Below are positions 46,601 through 56,554 of a stretch of DNA of 64,000 bases, in pieces. Source of the DNA: Planctomycetota bacterium (lineage in GTDB: Bacteria > Planctomycetota > Planctomycetia > Pirellulales > Pirellulaceae). The DNA lies in contig JAJDEH010000288.1 in NCBI GenBank assembly GCA_029259935.1, positions 12,946 through 76,945 of the forward strand, given 5' to 3'. A model generated the notes under the pieces. It worked only from the letters and a program-made list of their open reading frames with translations. It did not search any database and was not told where the DNA came from. The position numbers and the translations under genes were made by a program. Position 1 is the stretch's first letter; the number at the start of each line of letters is the position of its first letter.

Positions 46601-48747
46601 CCGCTAATCCAACTGCGAATCAGGCGATAGTAAGATTCGCCGGGGCGAATCAATTGGCTGCCAACATGCGGAACCGCACCGGTCGCCTTCATCAACATGA
46701 GGCTATCGTCGGGAGAGGCAACGTTGACTCGCCGCGATGCCAGATCGTCGGTGAGCGCGCGAACGTCCAAAATGGGGTCATATCCGCGCAGCGACAGTTT
46801 AAAGCCGTTTCTGCCTTTCGCCGCGCCATGGCATGTGCCGGCATTACAGCCCAATCGCGATAACACCGGGTTAACATGGCTAACGAAAGTCGATTCAAAC
46901 TGCGCGGAAACATCCGAGACAACCACTGGGATCTCGACCGCGCGGCCGGCCAGTTTCAGGGTGAGTTTTCCGTTGCCGTCGGCCAGCGGTGTCACAATTC
47001 CTCGCGGCGAAACGCTGACAATCGGGGCCGAAGCTTCCGCCGTCAGCATGCGGGTAACATCCAGAACATCGCCGCTGTCGGTGTGAGCCGTGACCAACAA
47101 TTGGGCATAGGAGAACTCGCCTTGTAGATCGATCGACTTGGGGACGACAGTCAACGTCTTGATGACCGCGCCGGCAGGCAACGATTCGGTTTCCACGGTC
47201 GTATCGCCGTAGGCCAGCGGTTCGACGTCTTTGTTGGCGGCAACTAGCGACTCGCTGTCGTCGCTAATCGGCGCGGGGGAGAACTCGCGCGTCACGCTGC
47301 CGGTCGTGGCATCGATCAATCGCACCACGCCATCGCCGCCTGAAACCGCCACGAGCTTTCCGTCCGGCTGAAAGGCGACCGCATAGAGTCCTGAACTGGC
47401 GAATTCAGCCTGCGCGATGAGCTTCACGTCGGTCGCCAGATACTCGTTGAGTCTTTTTCTCTCGGCCGGAGTACGTCCCACCTTTTCGTTGATCTTCTTG
47501 ATGTCGTCAGGCAGTGCCGTGTCGAATTCGTAGGAGTAAATGTGAAACTGGCCGACGCCGTTGAGGCTACTTACGGCGGCAATCCGTTTTCCGTCGTTGC
47601 TCACGTCAACATCGAAGACACGTCCCTTCATCGCCGGCATGCGACGAATCAGATTCGCATCGTCGCCGATGCGGCGCACCGTCAAGCGAAAGACTCGATA
47701 GACTTTGACTTCGCCATCGGAACCTCCGACCACGATCTCGTCGCGAACCGGATGGCGGGTTACGGTGTTCACTCCGCCTTTGAGCACGCCCGGAGTGATC
47801 GAGGTTACGTTATCCACGAACCGCTCGGTCTTGACTTCCGTCAGCTTGCAGGTCATGTCGAGACCGACGGAGACCAAGTGCGAACCGTCGTTGGTAAACA
47901 CCGTGTCGCGCACCCAATCGCTATGCACGCCCTGAAACAAGACTTGCTCGCCAGTCTCGGCGCTAATGGCGCGAACCGTGTTGTCGGCGCAGCCGATCGC
48001 GATCAGCTTTCCATCCGGCGACCAACTGCCGCCGTAAACCGTGTCGTAGGTGATCGGCACCGACAGCTTCAACGCCCGCTTTTCGACATCCCACACTTGC
48101 ACTTCGCCCATCCGGTAAGGCAGTCCGCCCGTCACGCACAGCAATTTTCCATCGGGCGAAAAGCTGACCGTTTCAATCCGTTCGGAAACACCGACCAGAC
48201 GGGCCAACAGTTTTCCATCGGCGCTGGCCAACAACACTTCATGAAAACCGGCGATCGCCAACAGCTTGCCGTCCGGCGAAAAGTCCATCGACGTAATCAC
48301 CGGCGGCCGCGAATAGACCGGCGGATTGTCCATGCTGAATTTATCTTTGGCGTTCTCCGGCGTATCGTCGAGGGCACCGGCCTCGATCCAGCTTCGCACT
48401 AGTGCAATCTCGGAATCGGCCAGCGGCTTTTTGCCTTTGGGCATTTCCGCTTCGCCGTCAACCGGAGTAATCAACTCCATCAGATGGCTTTCGGCCGGCT
48501 TGCCGGGAACGATCGCCGTGTCGCCCGTCTCGCCGCCCTTTGTCAGCAGATCGAACGAGGTCATCACATATTCCCCGTTCGCCTTGGCCGGTTGGTGGCA
48601 GCCTTGGCAGTGAGCTTGAAAGATGGGCCGAATCTGTTCGTAGTAACTGACCTTGCCTGCTGCTTCGTCCGCTTCAGCAGCTGGCAGCGGCGGACAACAC
48701 AGGGCAATCGAAACGAATAGGGCGAACGGGAAGAGAGCGGCCTTCAT
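43660..48747 (-). CDS. Large secreted c-type cytochrome/WD40/DUF1549/DUF1553 protein
   Basis: This 1695-residue exported protein has a signal peptide at about 1-23. A cytochrome-type domain (CQGCH, about 47-51, one haem) comes next, then a WD40-like propeller (about 150-480), an Ig-like beta region (about 530-620) and a second cysteine site CNAGTCHG (spaced CX4CH, not the classic haem motif). Another Ig-like domain precedes DUF1549 ([17 protein letters not shown], about 890, and [12 protein letters not shown], about 1000). DUF1553 (about 1090-1330, [20 protein letters not shown]) and a coiled-coil C-terminus finish it. The architecture is planctomycete-specific, probably redox-linked and periplasmic. 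It heads the minus-strand group with DUF1501. Confidence 0.92.
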   Translation of the reverse strand: [1695 protein letters not shown]

Positions 48748-49135
48748 GCATGTCTCCTCAATCGGTGACTCTTAGAGAATCCCCGTGATGGGGGCGATTT
48801 GGTTGGGTGACAGTCGTTGTACTTGAGCCAAGTCCTAGTGACCAACGGGAGCGGGGCACTAGGTTCGAGCGATAGCTCGTCAGGTCTGAGGCACCGCCTC
48901 ACTAGATGGTGGGTTCCCGGCAAGCCATTTCAAGTGGGTTGCCGGCGGGTCAACAGGCGGGTTAACCAATTCCAATGTAATCGATTAGAGGCCAATTTTG
49001 AACCGCTTTCGGGCTGCCGCCACGCACTATTTCCGTGCAGCAAACCGACTCGTTTAGTCGTTGCCGCGCCGCCGGCCTGCTTTTAAGATAGATCACCCAT
49101 ACTCTTACCCTGTTGGCCCGCCAGGAGATCACCGC
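48748..49135. other. Divergent intergenic region with small palindromic repeats
   Basis: These 388 bases separate the cytochrome protein from the DUF1080 gene. They contain CCTAGTG (48834-48840) and CACTAGG (48857-48863) in inverted relation, a CGAGCGATAGCTCG palindrome, and AGGAG before ATG 49136. No coding frame is supported. Confidence 0.4.
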
Positions 49136-49969
49136 ATGTCGACCCACGCATCTCGCCGTAAATTCCTGTCCACCAGTGCTTCCATCGCCTCCGGGCTGGC
49201 CGTTAGTTCCAGTTTCCTGCGGCTCGTGTCGGGAGCCGAGAGCAAGAAGGGCCAATGGACGACTTTGTTTGACGGCAAGTCGCTAGAAGGTTGGCACAAG
49301 AACCCCAAAAAAATCGGCCATGGCACTGGCGGAATCTGGCGGGCGGAAGATGGAACGATTACTGGCGAGCAAGACCCGCCCGGTTCGGGCAACGGCGGCA
49401 TCCTGCTGACCGACCGCAAGTTCGGCGATTGCGAAGTGATGATCGACATGAAACCCGACTGGGGTGTTTGCTCGGGCTTCTTCCTTCGCAGTACCGATCG
49501 AGGCCAATGTTTTCAGATGATGGTCGACTACCACGACAACGGCAACGTCGGTCACATCTATGGCGAAGGCACCACGGGTTTCAACACCCGCACCTTCGAC
49601 ATCAACGGCAAGTACGACGGCGACAAGAAGCTGGTCGGCATCACGACCGCCAAGCACAAGACAGCCAAAGACGCGGGCCTTGTCTATTCCTGCACGCCCG
49701 CCGAGTGGGTCGAGGCTTGGAAAGTGAACGATTGGAATACCGCCAAGGTGCGCATTGAAGGCAAGTACCCTCGCATCACCACCTGGATTAACGGCCTCAA
49801 GGTGTGCGAGTTCGATGGCGACGCCTCAACCGCCGATCGCTACGACAAGGAAAAGATCCACGGCATCTTGGGCAGCGAAGGCAGCATCGCCGTTCAAGTT
49901 CACGGCGGCAAAGGCTGGCCCAATGGCGCTAAGTGCCATTGGAAAAACGTCAAAGCCCGCGAACTGTAG
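49136..49969 (+). CDS. Secreted DUF1080 (3-keto-disaccharide hydrolase type) protein
   Basis: This is a 277-residue protein from ATG 49136, supported by AGGAG upstream. It has a Tat-like signal (SRRKFLSTSASIASGLA, about 7-23). The mature part is a DUF1080 beta-sandwich with FDGKSLEGWHK, WRAEDGTITGEQ, DCEVMIDMKPDWGVCSGFFLRS, and a late GSIAVQVHGGKGWPNGAKCHWKNV (split). Members of the family hydrolyse 3-keto-glycosides or bind carbohydrates. It lies between two DUF1549/1501 modules and just upstream of a sulfatase on the same strand, which fits polysaccharide use. Confidence 0.9.
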   Translation: MSTHASRRKFLSTSASIASGLAVSSSFLRLVSGAESKKGQWTTLFDGKSLEGWHKNPKKIGHGTGGIWRAEDGTITGEQDPPGSGNGGILLTDRKFGDCEVMIDMKPDWGVCSGFFLRSTDRGQCFQMMVDYHDNGNVGHIYGEGTTGFNTRTFDINGKYDGDKKLVGITTAKHKTAKDAGLVYSCTPAEWVEAWKVNDWNTAKVRIEGKYPRITTWINGLKVCEFDGDASTADRYDKEKIHGILGSEGSIAVQVHGGKGWPNGAKCHWKNVKAREL

Positions 49970-50013
49970 CGGCGACCTCCAACCAACCTCGCCTCGGAGA
50001 GGAGAGGAATCTG

Positions 50014-50054
50014 GTTCTCCCCCTTACCAAGGGGGGAGTTAGAGGGGGTTCTTT
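50014..50054. repeat. REP-like palindrome
   Basis: TTCTCCCCCTTACCAAGGGG followed by GGAGTTAGAGGGGGTTCT: a member of the CCCCCTTGGCAAGGGGG family, between the DUF1080 and sulfatase genes. Confidence 0.65.
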
Positions 50055-50081
50055 GCCTGCCTCGCAAGAAGGTCCATCGTA

Positions 50082-51509
50082 ATGAAACAACAATCGCTCC
50101 TCCTCTTTACACTGGCGCTCTTTTACTGGGGCCACTTTTCAAAAACAGTTTCCGCCGAAGAACGAGCCGATCGTCCCAACATCATTTTAGTCTTCATCGA
50201 CGACATGGGCTGGGGAGACTTCTCCTGTTTTGGAAACGGGAACGTCGAAACTCAAAACATCGACCGACTGGCCGCCGAGGGACTGCGTTTCGAACAGTTC
50301 TATGTCAACTCGCCGATCTGCTCGCCGTCCCGCGTCGCCATTTCAACCGGCCAGTATCCGCAGCGCTGGAAGATCGGTTCGTACCTCGCCAACCGCCAAA
50401 ACAACAAGAAACGCGGAATCGCCAACTGGCTGGATCCAGCCGCGCCGATGCTGGCCCGCATGCTCAACGAGTCGGGATATGCCAGCGGGCATTTTGGTAA
50501 GTGGCACATGGGCGGCCAGCGTGACGTCGGCGACGCGCCGTTGATCACGGAATACGGTTTCGACGCCTCGCTTACGAACTTCGAAGGACTTGGCCCGCGC
50601 GTATTGCCACTGTGCAACGCCTTTGACGGCAAGCCGCTGAGAAAGCACGCTTTGGGCTCGGACAAACTCGGCCATGGCCCAATTACTTGGCACGACCGAG
50701 CATTAATCACCGAGTCGTTTACAACCGCCGCACTCGATTTCATCAAGCAGGCCGCTCACGACGGCAAACCGTTCTACGTCAATGTCTGGCCGGACGACGT
50801 TCACTCGCCGTTCTATCCACCCCAAGCACGTCGTGGCGACGGGTCCAAACGAACGCTGTATCACGGAGTGCTCGACACGATGGACGAGCAACTCGGCGAA
50901 CTTTTCCGCTACATTCGCGGAAGCGATACCCTGCGCGACAACACGCTGATCCTGGTTTGTTCGGACAACGGACCAGAAAAGGGAGCGGGATCGGCCGGTC
51001 CGTTTCGCGGGCACAAGACGATGCTGTACGAAGGGGGCGTCCGCTCGTCGTTGATCGCCTGGGGACCCGGGCTGCTGAAGCGGTCGGGCGAAGTGAATCG
51101 AACCTCCTGGTTCTCAGGCATCGACTTGGTGCCCACATTGCTGACGATCGCTAACGCAACGCCAGCCCAAAAAGTAAAATTCGACGGCGAAGCACTCCCA
51201 AATGTATTGCTGGGAAAATCGACCGCTTCGCGCACAAGTCCTCTTTTCTTTCGCCGCCCCCCGGATCGCGATGCATACTATGGCGTGGCGGATCTTCCCG
51301 ACTTGGCCGTGCGCGACGGCAAGTGGAAGCTGCTGTGCGAATACGACGGCAGCCGCCCGGAACTCTACGATCTGCAATCCGATCGAGGCGAAGCCAAAAA
51401 TCTTGCCGGCCAGCAGCCAGACGAAGTACCGCGTCTTACCGCGGCGGTGGTCGCATGGCACCAGTCCCTGCCTGCCGACAGAGGACCCGAGCTTGCCACG
51501 GGAAGGTAG
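50082..51509 (+). CDS. Secreted sulfatase
   Basis: This 475-residue exported sulfatase has a signal peptide at about 1-25. The metal-binding aspartates are in FIDDMGWGD (40-41), and the active-site signature is CSPSR with Cys80, which an anaerobic or FGE-type maturase would convert to formylglycine. HFGKWHMGG, a DNTLILVCSDNGPEKGAG stretch and a C-terminal KWKLL...ELYDLQSD region complete the fold. Such enzymes remove sulfate from polysaccharides or aryl sulfates, a hallmark of marine planctomycetes. No maturase gene is in the window. It precedes the IclR regulator. Confidence 0.95.
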   Translation: MKQQSLLLFTLALFYWGHFSKTVSAEERADRPNIILVFIDDMGWGDFSCFGNGNVETQNIDRLAAEGLRFEQFYVNSPICSPSRVAISTGQYPQRWKIGSYLANRQNNKKRGIANWLDPAAPMLARMLNESGYASGHFGKWHMGGQRDVGDAPLITEYGFDASLTNFEGLGPRVLPLCNAFDGKPLRKHALGSDKLGHGPITWHDRALITESFTTAALDFIKQAAHDGKPFYVNVWPDDVHSPFYPPQARRGDGSKRTLYHGVLDTMDEQLGELFRYIRGSDTLRDNTLILVCSDNGPEKGAGSAGPFRGHKTMLYEGGVRSSLIAWGPGLLKRSGEVNRTSWFSGIDLVPTLLTIANATPAQKVKFDGEALPNVLLGKSTASRTSPLFFRRPPDRDAYYGVADLPDLAVRDGKWKLLCEYDGSRPELYDLQSDRGEAKNLAGQQPDEVPRLTAAVVAWHQSLPADRGPELATGR

Positions 51510-51625
51510 CTCCTCGCGAACCGTTTATTGAACAAATGCCGGTAGCGATGAATTGACAGCGGCGGTCCGTGTGTCTAGATTTAGATTTTCATCTATATTC
51601 AGATTCCGTTCTCGCGAGGCCTTCG

Positions 51626-52426
51626 ATGGATACGGCGATCTCCGTTACAGAAGCACTTGCCCTGGAAGCTGATCAGTTGCCGGCTCCAACGGTCGCCAAG
51701 ACGATGGCCGTGATCGAGGCGGTGGGGCAGCGTTCCGATGGCTTAACGCAAGCGGAAGTGATCGACGAAACCGGCTGCTCGGCCAATTTTGTCTATCGGG
51801 TTCTTAGTACGTTGGTCACCATCGGATACATGAACCGCCGCGAGGACGACCGGCGATATGTGTTGACCAGCCGCTTGCTCGAAGGGTGCCGGCCTCGGGT
51901 TGTCGACAAGAGCTTGGTGTTGTGCGCCGAGGAGGGACTGCGTTGGCTTCGCGATCGAACTCGGGAAACCGTACAACTTGTCGTGGAAGCCGGCGGCAAG
52001 GGCGTGGTACTGGAGCAGTTTTCGGGTCTTGAGCCCGTGCAGGTGATGGGCCGCGTCGGCATGCGGGTGCCGCTTTACTCTTGCGCGCCGGGCAAAGCGA
52101 TTTTGGCATTCATGTCGGAGGCCGCGCGCGAGCGTTGGTTTTCGTCCGTCAAGCTGAAGTCGTTCACGGCCAATACCAAGTCCACTCGCGAAGAACTGGA
52201 TGCGGCCTTCGAACAAATTCGGCGGCTCGGCTACGCGGAAGATTGGGAAGAAGGACTGGAAGGCATTCGCTGTGTCGCCGCGCCGATCTTCGACGCATAT
52301 CAGCAGTCCGTGGGAGCCTTAACCGTGATGTCTCCCGCGAAGCGACTGCCGCAGCGGCGGTTCGCGGAACTGGGTCCGTGGTGTGTCAAGGCGGCGAATA
52401 AAGTACGCGATCAATTGCTGTCCTGA
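51626..52426 (+). CDS. IclR family transcriptional regulator
   Basis: This 266-residue regulator from ATG 51626 follows GCGAGG. An N-terminal winged helix (about 20-80) includes GLTQAEVIDETGCSANFVYRVL (split) and ends in GYMNRREDDRRYVL. A C-terminal IclR effector domain (about 90-260) has LRWLRDRTRETVQLVV, PLYSCAPGKAILAFM and GYAEDWEEGLEGIRCVAAPIFD. The family senses aromatic or sugar-derived acids and usually controls neighbouring catabolic genes. It lies 25 bases before the second DUF1549/1553-DUF1501 pair and after the sulfatase, so control of that module is likely. The site it binds cannot be told. Confidence 0.9.
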   Translation: MDTAISVTEALALEADQLPAPTVAKTMAVIEAVGQRSDGLTQAEVIDETGCSANFVYRVLSTLVTIGYMNRREDDRRYVLTSRLLEGCRPRVVDKSLVLCAEEGLRWLRDRTRETVQLVVEAGGKGVVLEQFSGLEPVQVMGRVGMRVPLYSCAPGKAILAFMSEAARERWFSSVKLKSFTANTKSTREELDAAFEQIRRLGYAEDWEEGLEGIRCVAAPIFDAYQQSVGALTVMSPAKRLPQRRFAELGPWCVKAANKVRDQLLS

Positions 52427-52450
52427 ACCGGCAATCAGAGAGATAACAAG

Positions 52451-55400
52451 ATGAACCGGAGCAATGCCGTGAAAAACAATTTGTGTCTCGTCGTGGCAAG
52501 TTGGTCGCTGACCGGCTTGCTTGTCGCGCATGCCGTCGCCGACGACGCGCCGCGCGGAAAGCAGCTTGAATTTTTCGAGTCGCGTATTCGCCCGGTGCTT
52601 GTCGAGCACTGCTATGAATGTCACAACTCGGCCGAGTCGGCCGAAGCGGGACTTGCCCTCGATGATCGAAAAGGCATGTTAAAGGGAGGCGACGGAGGCG
52701 CGATCGTCGTACCGGGTCAGCCGGGGAAGAGCCGTCTGCTGGCGATTCTGCGGCACGAGGTCGAGGGATTGGAAATGCCACAGGAAGGCCCCAAGCTAGA
52801 GACGCGCGTCGTCGCCGATTTTAAGAAATGGATCGAGATGGGTGCGCACGATCCTCGCGACAAACCGCCCACGGCGGCTGAACTGACAGCATTCACCTCG
52901 TGGGATGCCATGCTGCAAAGGCGCAAACAATGGTGGAGCTTTCGGCCCATTCTGAAGCCGCTTCCGCCCGCCGTCCAGGGAGCCGGCCATCCTATCGATC
53001 GCTTTGTCTTGGCCAAGCTGGCGGGGAGCGGTTTACGTCCCGCCCGCTCGGCCGATCCCGCCACGTTGGTTCGCCGGCTGTACTTCAACTTGATCGGGCT
53101 GCCGCCTGGAAGTGAAGAAGCTTCGCAATGGACGGCCCGAATCGAAGAAGCGACGGGCGACCAGCGGACGGCCGCGATCGACGAACTGATCGACCATCTG
53201 CTGGAAAGTCCACGGTTTGGTGAACGCTGGGCACGGCACTGGATGGACTGGATTCGCTATGCGGAGTCGCACGGTTCGGAAGGCGATCCGGCCATCAACA
53301 ACGCGTGGATGTATCGCGACTATTTGATTCGTGCCTTGAACGCCGACGTGCCCTACGATCAACTGGTCCGCGAACACATCGCGGGCGACCTGCTGGAACA
53401 CCCGCGCGTCAACAAAGAGTTGGGCATCAACGAGTCCATCATTGGACCCGCCCATTGGCGGATGGTGTTCCACGGTTTTGCGCCCACGGATGCCCTCGAC
53501 GAAAAGGTCCGGTTTACCGACGACCAGATCAACGCATTCTCCAAGGCGTTTCTGGGTCTCACGGTTTCTTGTGCCAGGTGTCATAACCACAAGTTCGACG
53601 CCATCAGTCAGGCCGACTATTACGCTCTGTTTGGGATCCTCGGTTCCTGCCGGCCCGGGCGAGCCATCATTGATCTGCCGGAACGCCAAACAAAAAACCA
53701 ACAGGAACTAAAGAATCTGAAGGCCGAAATTCGGGTCGCCGTCGCGGGCGATTGGCTTGCCTCGGCAAAGTCGATTGGCAAGCGGCTATCCGGCGCGGAT
53801 GGTCCGTGGAAGCAGGCCGAGAAACCTGAGTCCGTGTTGCATCCGCTTTTTCTACTCCGTCAAGAAACCGCGAAGAAGGTCGACTTTGACACCGCTTGGC
53901 GTAACAGGATTCGTGCTTGGCAAGGAAGCAGTGCGCCGTGGAAAGAACATCGAGCGCGAACCTATCTCAATCAATGGAATCTGGCTGAAGAAGCCGACTA
54001 CGGCGACTGGTTTCCAAAAGGCGTTGGCTTGCCAAACAGTCCGCAGCCGGCGGGTGAATTCGCCGTGGCTGCCGAGGGCGACTTGGCCCTAACGGGAGTT
54101 TATCCGTCAGGAGCCTATTCGCACGGGCTATCGGCCAAGCATCCAGCCCGGCTGACGTCGCCCGACATCCGAGTCGGCGAGCAAAACGAATTGTGGGTTC
54201 GTGTCATTGGTGATCGCGGTTCCAGCCTGCGGTACGTCGTGCAAAACTATCCGCGTCAAGGAACGGTCTATCCGGTCACGGCGTTGTCGAACAACTGGCG
54301 TTGGCAGCGGTACGATCTCACCTATTGGAATGGTGACGACATTCACATCGAACTGACCGCGGCCAAGGACGCGCCGCTGCTGGTCAAAGGCGACTCGCGG
54401 TCGTGGTTCGGAGTTCGCGAAGCGGTCATTCTCCGCAAAGGCCAGCCCGCGCCGAGCGAACCGATGGAGCACTTGCAGCCGCTATTCGAGGCGGCGACGG
54501 CAGCGCCTCCAGAAAGCGTGGCTGATGTGGCGGCGCTTTATCAAACGGCAATCTCGACGGCCGTCAACGCCTGGAAGAAGGACTCCGCCACGGACTCGCA
54601 GGCCCTTTTGTTGGATGCATGTTTGAGGCAGGGCCTGTTGTCCAATCGGCTGGATTCGCTGGCCGCCGCCAAACCATTGTTGGAAGAGTATCGACGGCTG
54701 GAAAACGAAATCCCGATTCCGACTCGCGTTCCCGGTCTGGATGAAACCATCGCCCGTAATCAGCCGCTGTTTGAACGCGGCAATCATAAGCTGCCCACCG
54801 AAGAAGTTCCAAGACGGTTTTTGGAAGCGATTGACGGGACGCCTTACGAGACGAACTTAAGCGGTCGGCGGCAACTGGCCGAAGACGTGCTGCGCGATGA
54901 CAATCCGCTTTCGCGACGAGTGATCGTCAACCGAATCTGGCATCACTTGTTCGGTCGCGGAATCGTGGCCACGTCCGACAACTTTGGCCGCCTCGGCCAA
55001 CAGCCATCGCATCCGGAATTGCTTGACTGGCTGGCCACGCGATTTGTCGAGGACGGTTGGTCGCTGAAGAAACTTATCCGATTGATAGTCACTACCGAAA
55101 CATGGCAGCGGTCGTCGCATGCGTCGCGGGAGGCGTACGAACAAGACCCCAATAACCTCTTGCTTTCACATGCCAACGTGCGACGACTGGAAGCCGAGGC
55201 GATTCGCGACTCGCTGCTGACCGTCTCGGGCCGGCTGGAGAATCGCTTGTACGGAGGACCAGTCGACGGGAACTCGCCGCGACGTAGCGTCTACGTGCGG
55301 GTGATTCGAAATTCGCTAAATCCGTTTCTGCGCGTTTTTGATTTTCCGGAGCCATTCAGTGCCACGGGCCGCCGCGACGTTACCAACGTCCCAGCCCAGT

Positions 55401-56554
55401 CGCTAACCATGATGAACGACCCACAGGTCATCAACTATGCCGCCGCCTGGGCCAATCAGGTGCTAAGCGATTCCCAGCGGACCACCGACACGGCGCGAAT
55501 CGAGCAAATGTTCGTCGTCGCGTTTGGCCGTCCGGCTTCGGACGCCGAAGTGAAAAAAGTAAAGGGTTATCTTTCGGCAACCAAGAATCGGTATGACGAA
55601 CTACGACAGCAATTGGCAGCGATCCAGCGCCGGATTGCCGAACAGAATGCGGCCATTGGCAAGTTGACTGAACCGGTTCGCGCAAAACTGCTCGTCGAGG
55701 CAAAAAAGAATAGCGATGCCGGCCAGCAACTGGTTCCCGCTCCGATTCACCGTTGGGAGTTCGACGGTGATTTTAAGGACGCCATTGGTTCGGCGGACGG
55801 CGAGTCCCGTAATGGCGCGCGAGTCGAAGCGGGCGCACTCATACTAAAGGGCCAAGCTCACGTCATCACCAAGCCGCTTCAAAAGACTCTCAAGGAAAAA
55901 ACGCTCGAAGCTTGGGTCCAACTCGACAACTTGAATCAGCGCGGCGGCGGCGTGCTGACCATCCAAACGCCTAACGGCGTGTTTTTCGATGCCATCGTGT
56001 TTGGAGAGCGCGATCCTCGCCAATGGTTGGCGGGCAGTAACAACTTCGCTCGGACTCAGCCATTCGGCGGGCCTCAAGAACAGGAAGCCCAAGGCCGCGC
56101 CGTTCACATCGCCGTCGCCTATCACGCCGATGGCCGCGTCGTCGGCTATCGAGATGGCCGCCCTTATGGCAAGCCGTTTAAAAGCAATGGGCCCTACGAG
56201 TTTAAGAGCGGCAACACTGTGATTGGATTCGGCGTGCGGCACCTGCCGGCATGCGGCAATCGGATGCTGGCGGGCAAGATCGAGTTGGCCCAAGTCTACG
56301 ATCGGGCGCTGACGGCGGATGAAATCGCGGCCACGTCGCGGTCGACACCCTATTTCGTAACGGAAAAGCAAGTTCTGGCCGCCCTCTCGGAAAAGGACCG
56401 GCAACGAATCGCAAGCACGAAGAGCAGAATTGCGACGCTGCAGGCTGAACTGACGGCGATCGGCCCGATTCCACGGACGGTCGACGACCGCGCGTTGTGG
56501 ACCGATCTCGCGCGAGCGATGTTTACCTTTAAGGAGTTCATCTATGTCCAATAA
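52451..56554 (+). CDS. Secreted c-type cytochrome/DUF1549/DUF1553/LamG protein
   Basis: This 1367-residue exported protein has a signal peptide at about 1-31. A PSD1-type cytochrome domain follows with CYECH (about 57-61). DUF1549 spans about 175-410, with [14 protein letters not shown] and [13 protein letters not shown] beta-rich central part precedes DUF1553 (about 815-1090, with [14 protein letters not shown] and [15 protein letters not shown]), a coiled coil and a LamG-like lectin domain (about 1100-1290). This is the same core as the 1695-residue protein but with a lectin instead of a WD40 propeller. It is followed by DUF1501 with an 11-base overlap. It probably binds and degrades a polymer outside the cytoplasm; the substrate is unknown. 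Confidence 0.92.
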   Translation: MNRSNAVKNNLCLVVASWSLTGLLVAHAVADDAPRGKQLEFFESRIRPVLVEHCYECHNSAESAEAGLALDDRKGMLKGGDGGAIVVPGQPGKSRLLAILRHEVEGLEMPQEGPKLETRVVADFKKWIEMGAHDPRDKPPTAAELTAFTSWDAMLQRRKQWWSFRPILKPLPPAVQGAGHPIDRFVLAKLAGSGLRPARSADPATLVRRLYFNLIGLPPGSEEASQWTARIEEATGDQRTAAIDELIDHLLESPRFGERWARHWMDWIRYAESHGSEGDPAINNAWMYRDYLIRALNADVPYDQLVREHIAGDLLEHPRVNKELGINESIIGPAHWRMVFHGFAPTDALDEKVRFTDDQINAFSKAFLGLTVSCARCHNHKFDAISQADYYALFGILGSCRPGRAIIDLPERQTKNQQELKNLKAEIRVAVAGDWLASAKSIGKRLSGADGPWKQAEKPESVLHPLFLLRQETAKKVDFDTAWRNRIRAWQGSSAPWKEHRARTYLNQWNLAEEADYGDWFPKGVGLPNSPQPAGEFAVAAEGDLALTGVYPSGAYSHGLSAKHPARLTSPDIRVGEQNELWVRVIGDRGSSLRYVVQNYPRQGTVYPVTALSNNWRWQRYDLTYWNGDDIHIELTAAKDAPLLVKGDSRSWFGVREAVILRKGQPAPSEPMEHLQPLFEAATAAPPESVADVAALYQTAISTAVNAWKKDSATDSQALLLDACLRQGLLSNRLDSLAAAKPLLEEYRRLENEIPIPTRVPGLDETIARNQPLFERGNHKLPTEEVPRRFLEAIDGTPYETNLSGRRQLAEDVLRDDNPLSRRVIVNRIWHHLFGRGIVATSDNFGRLGQQPSHPELLDWLATRFVEDGWSLKKLIRLIVTTETWQRSSHASREAYEQDPNNLLLSHANVRRLEAEAIRDSLLTVSGRLENRLYGGPVDGNSPRRSVYVRVIRNSLNPFLRVFDFPEPFSATGRRDVTNVPAQSLTMMNDPQVINYAAAWANQVLSDSQRTTDTARIEQMFVVAFGRPASDAEVKKVKGYLSATKNRYDELRQQLAAIQRRIAEQNAAIGKLTEPVRAKLLVEAKKNSDAGQQLVPAPIHRWEFDGDFKDAIGSADGESRNGARVEAGALILKGQAHVITKPLQKTLKEKTLEAWVQLDNLNQRGGGVLTIQTPNGVFFDAIVFGERDPRQWLAGSNNFARTQPFGGPQEQEAQGRAVHIAVAYHADGRVVGYRDGRPYGKPFKSNGPYEFKSGNTVIGFGVRHLPACGNRMLAGKIELAQVYDRALTADEIAATSRSTPYFVTEKQVLAALSEKDRQRIASTKSRIATLQAELTAIGPIPRTVDDRALWTDLARAMFTFKEFIYVQ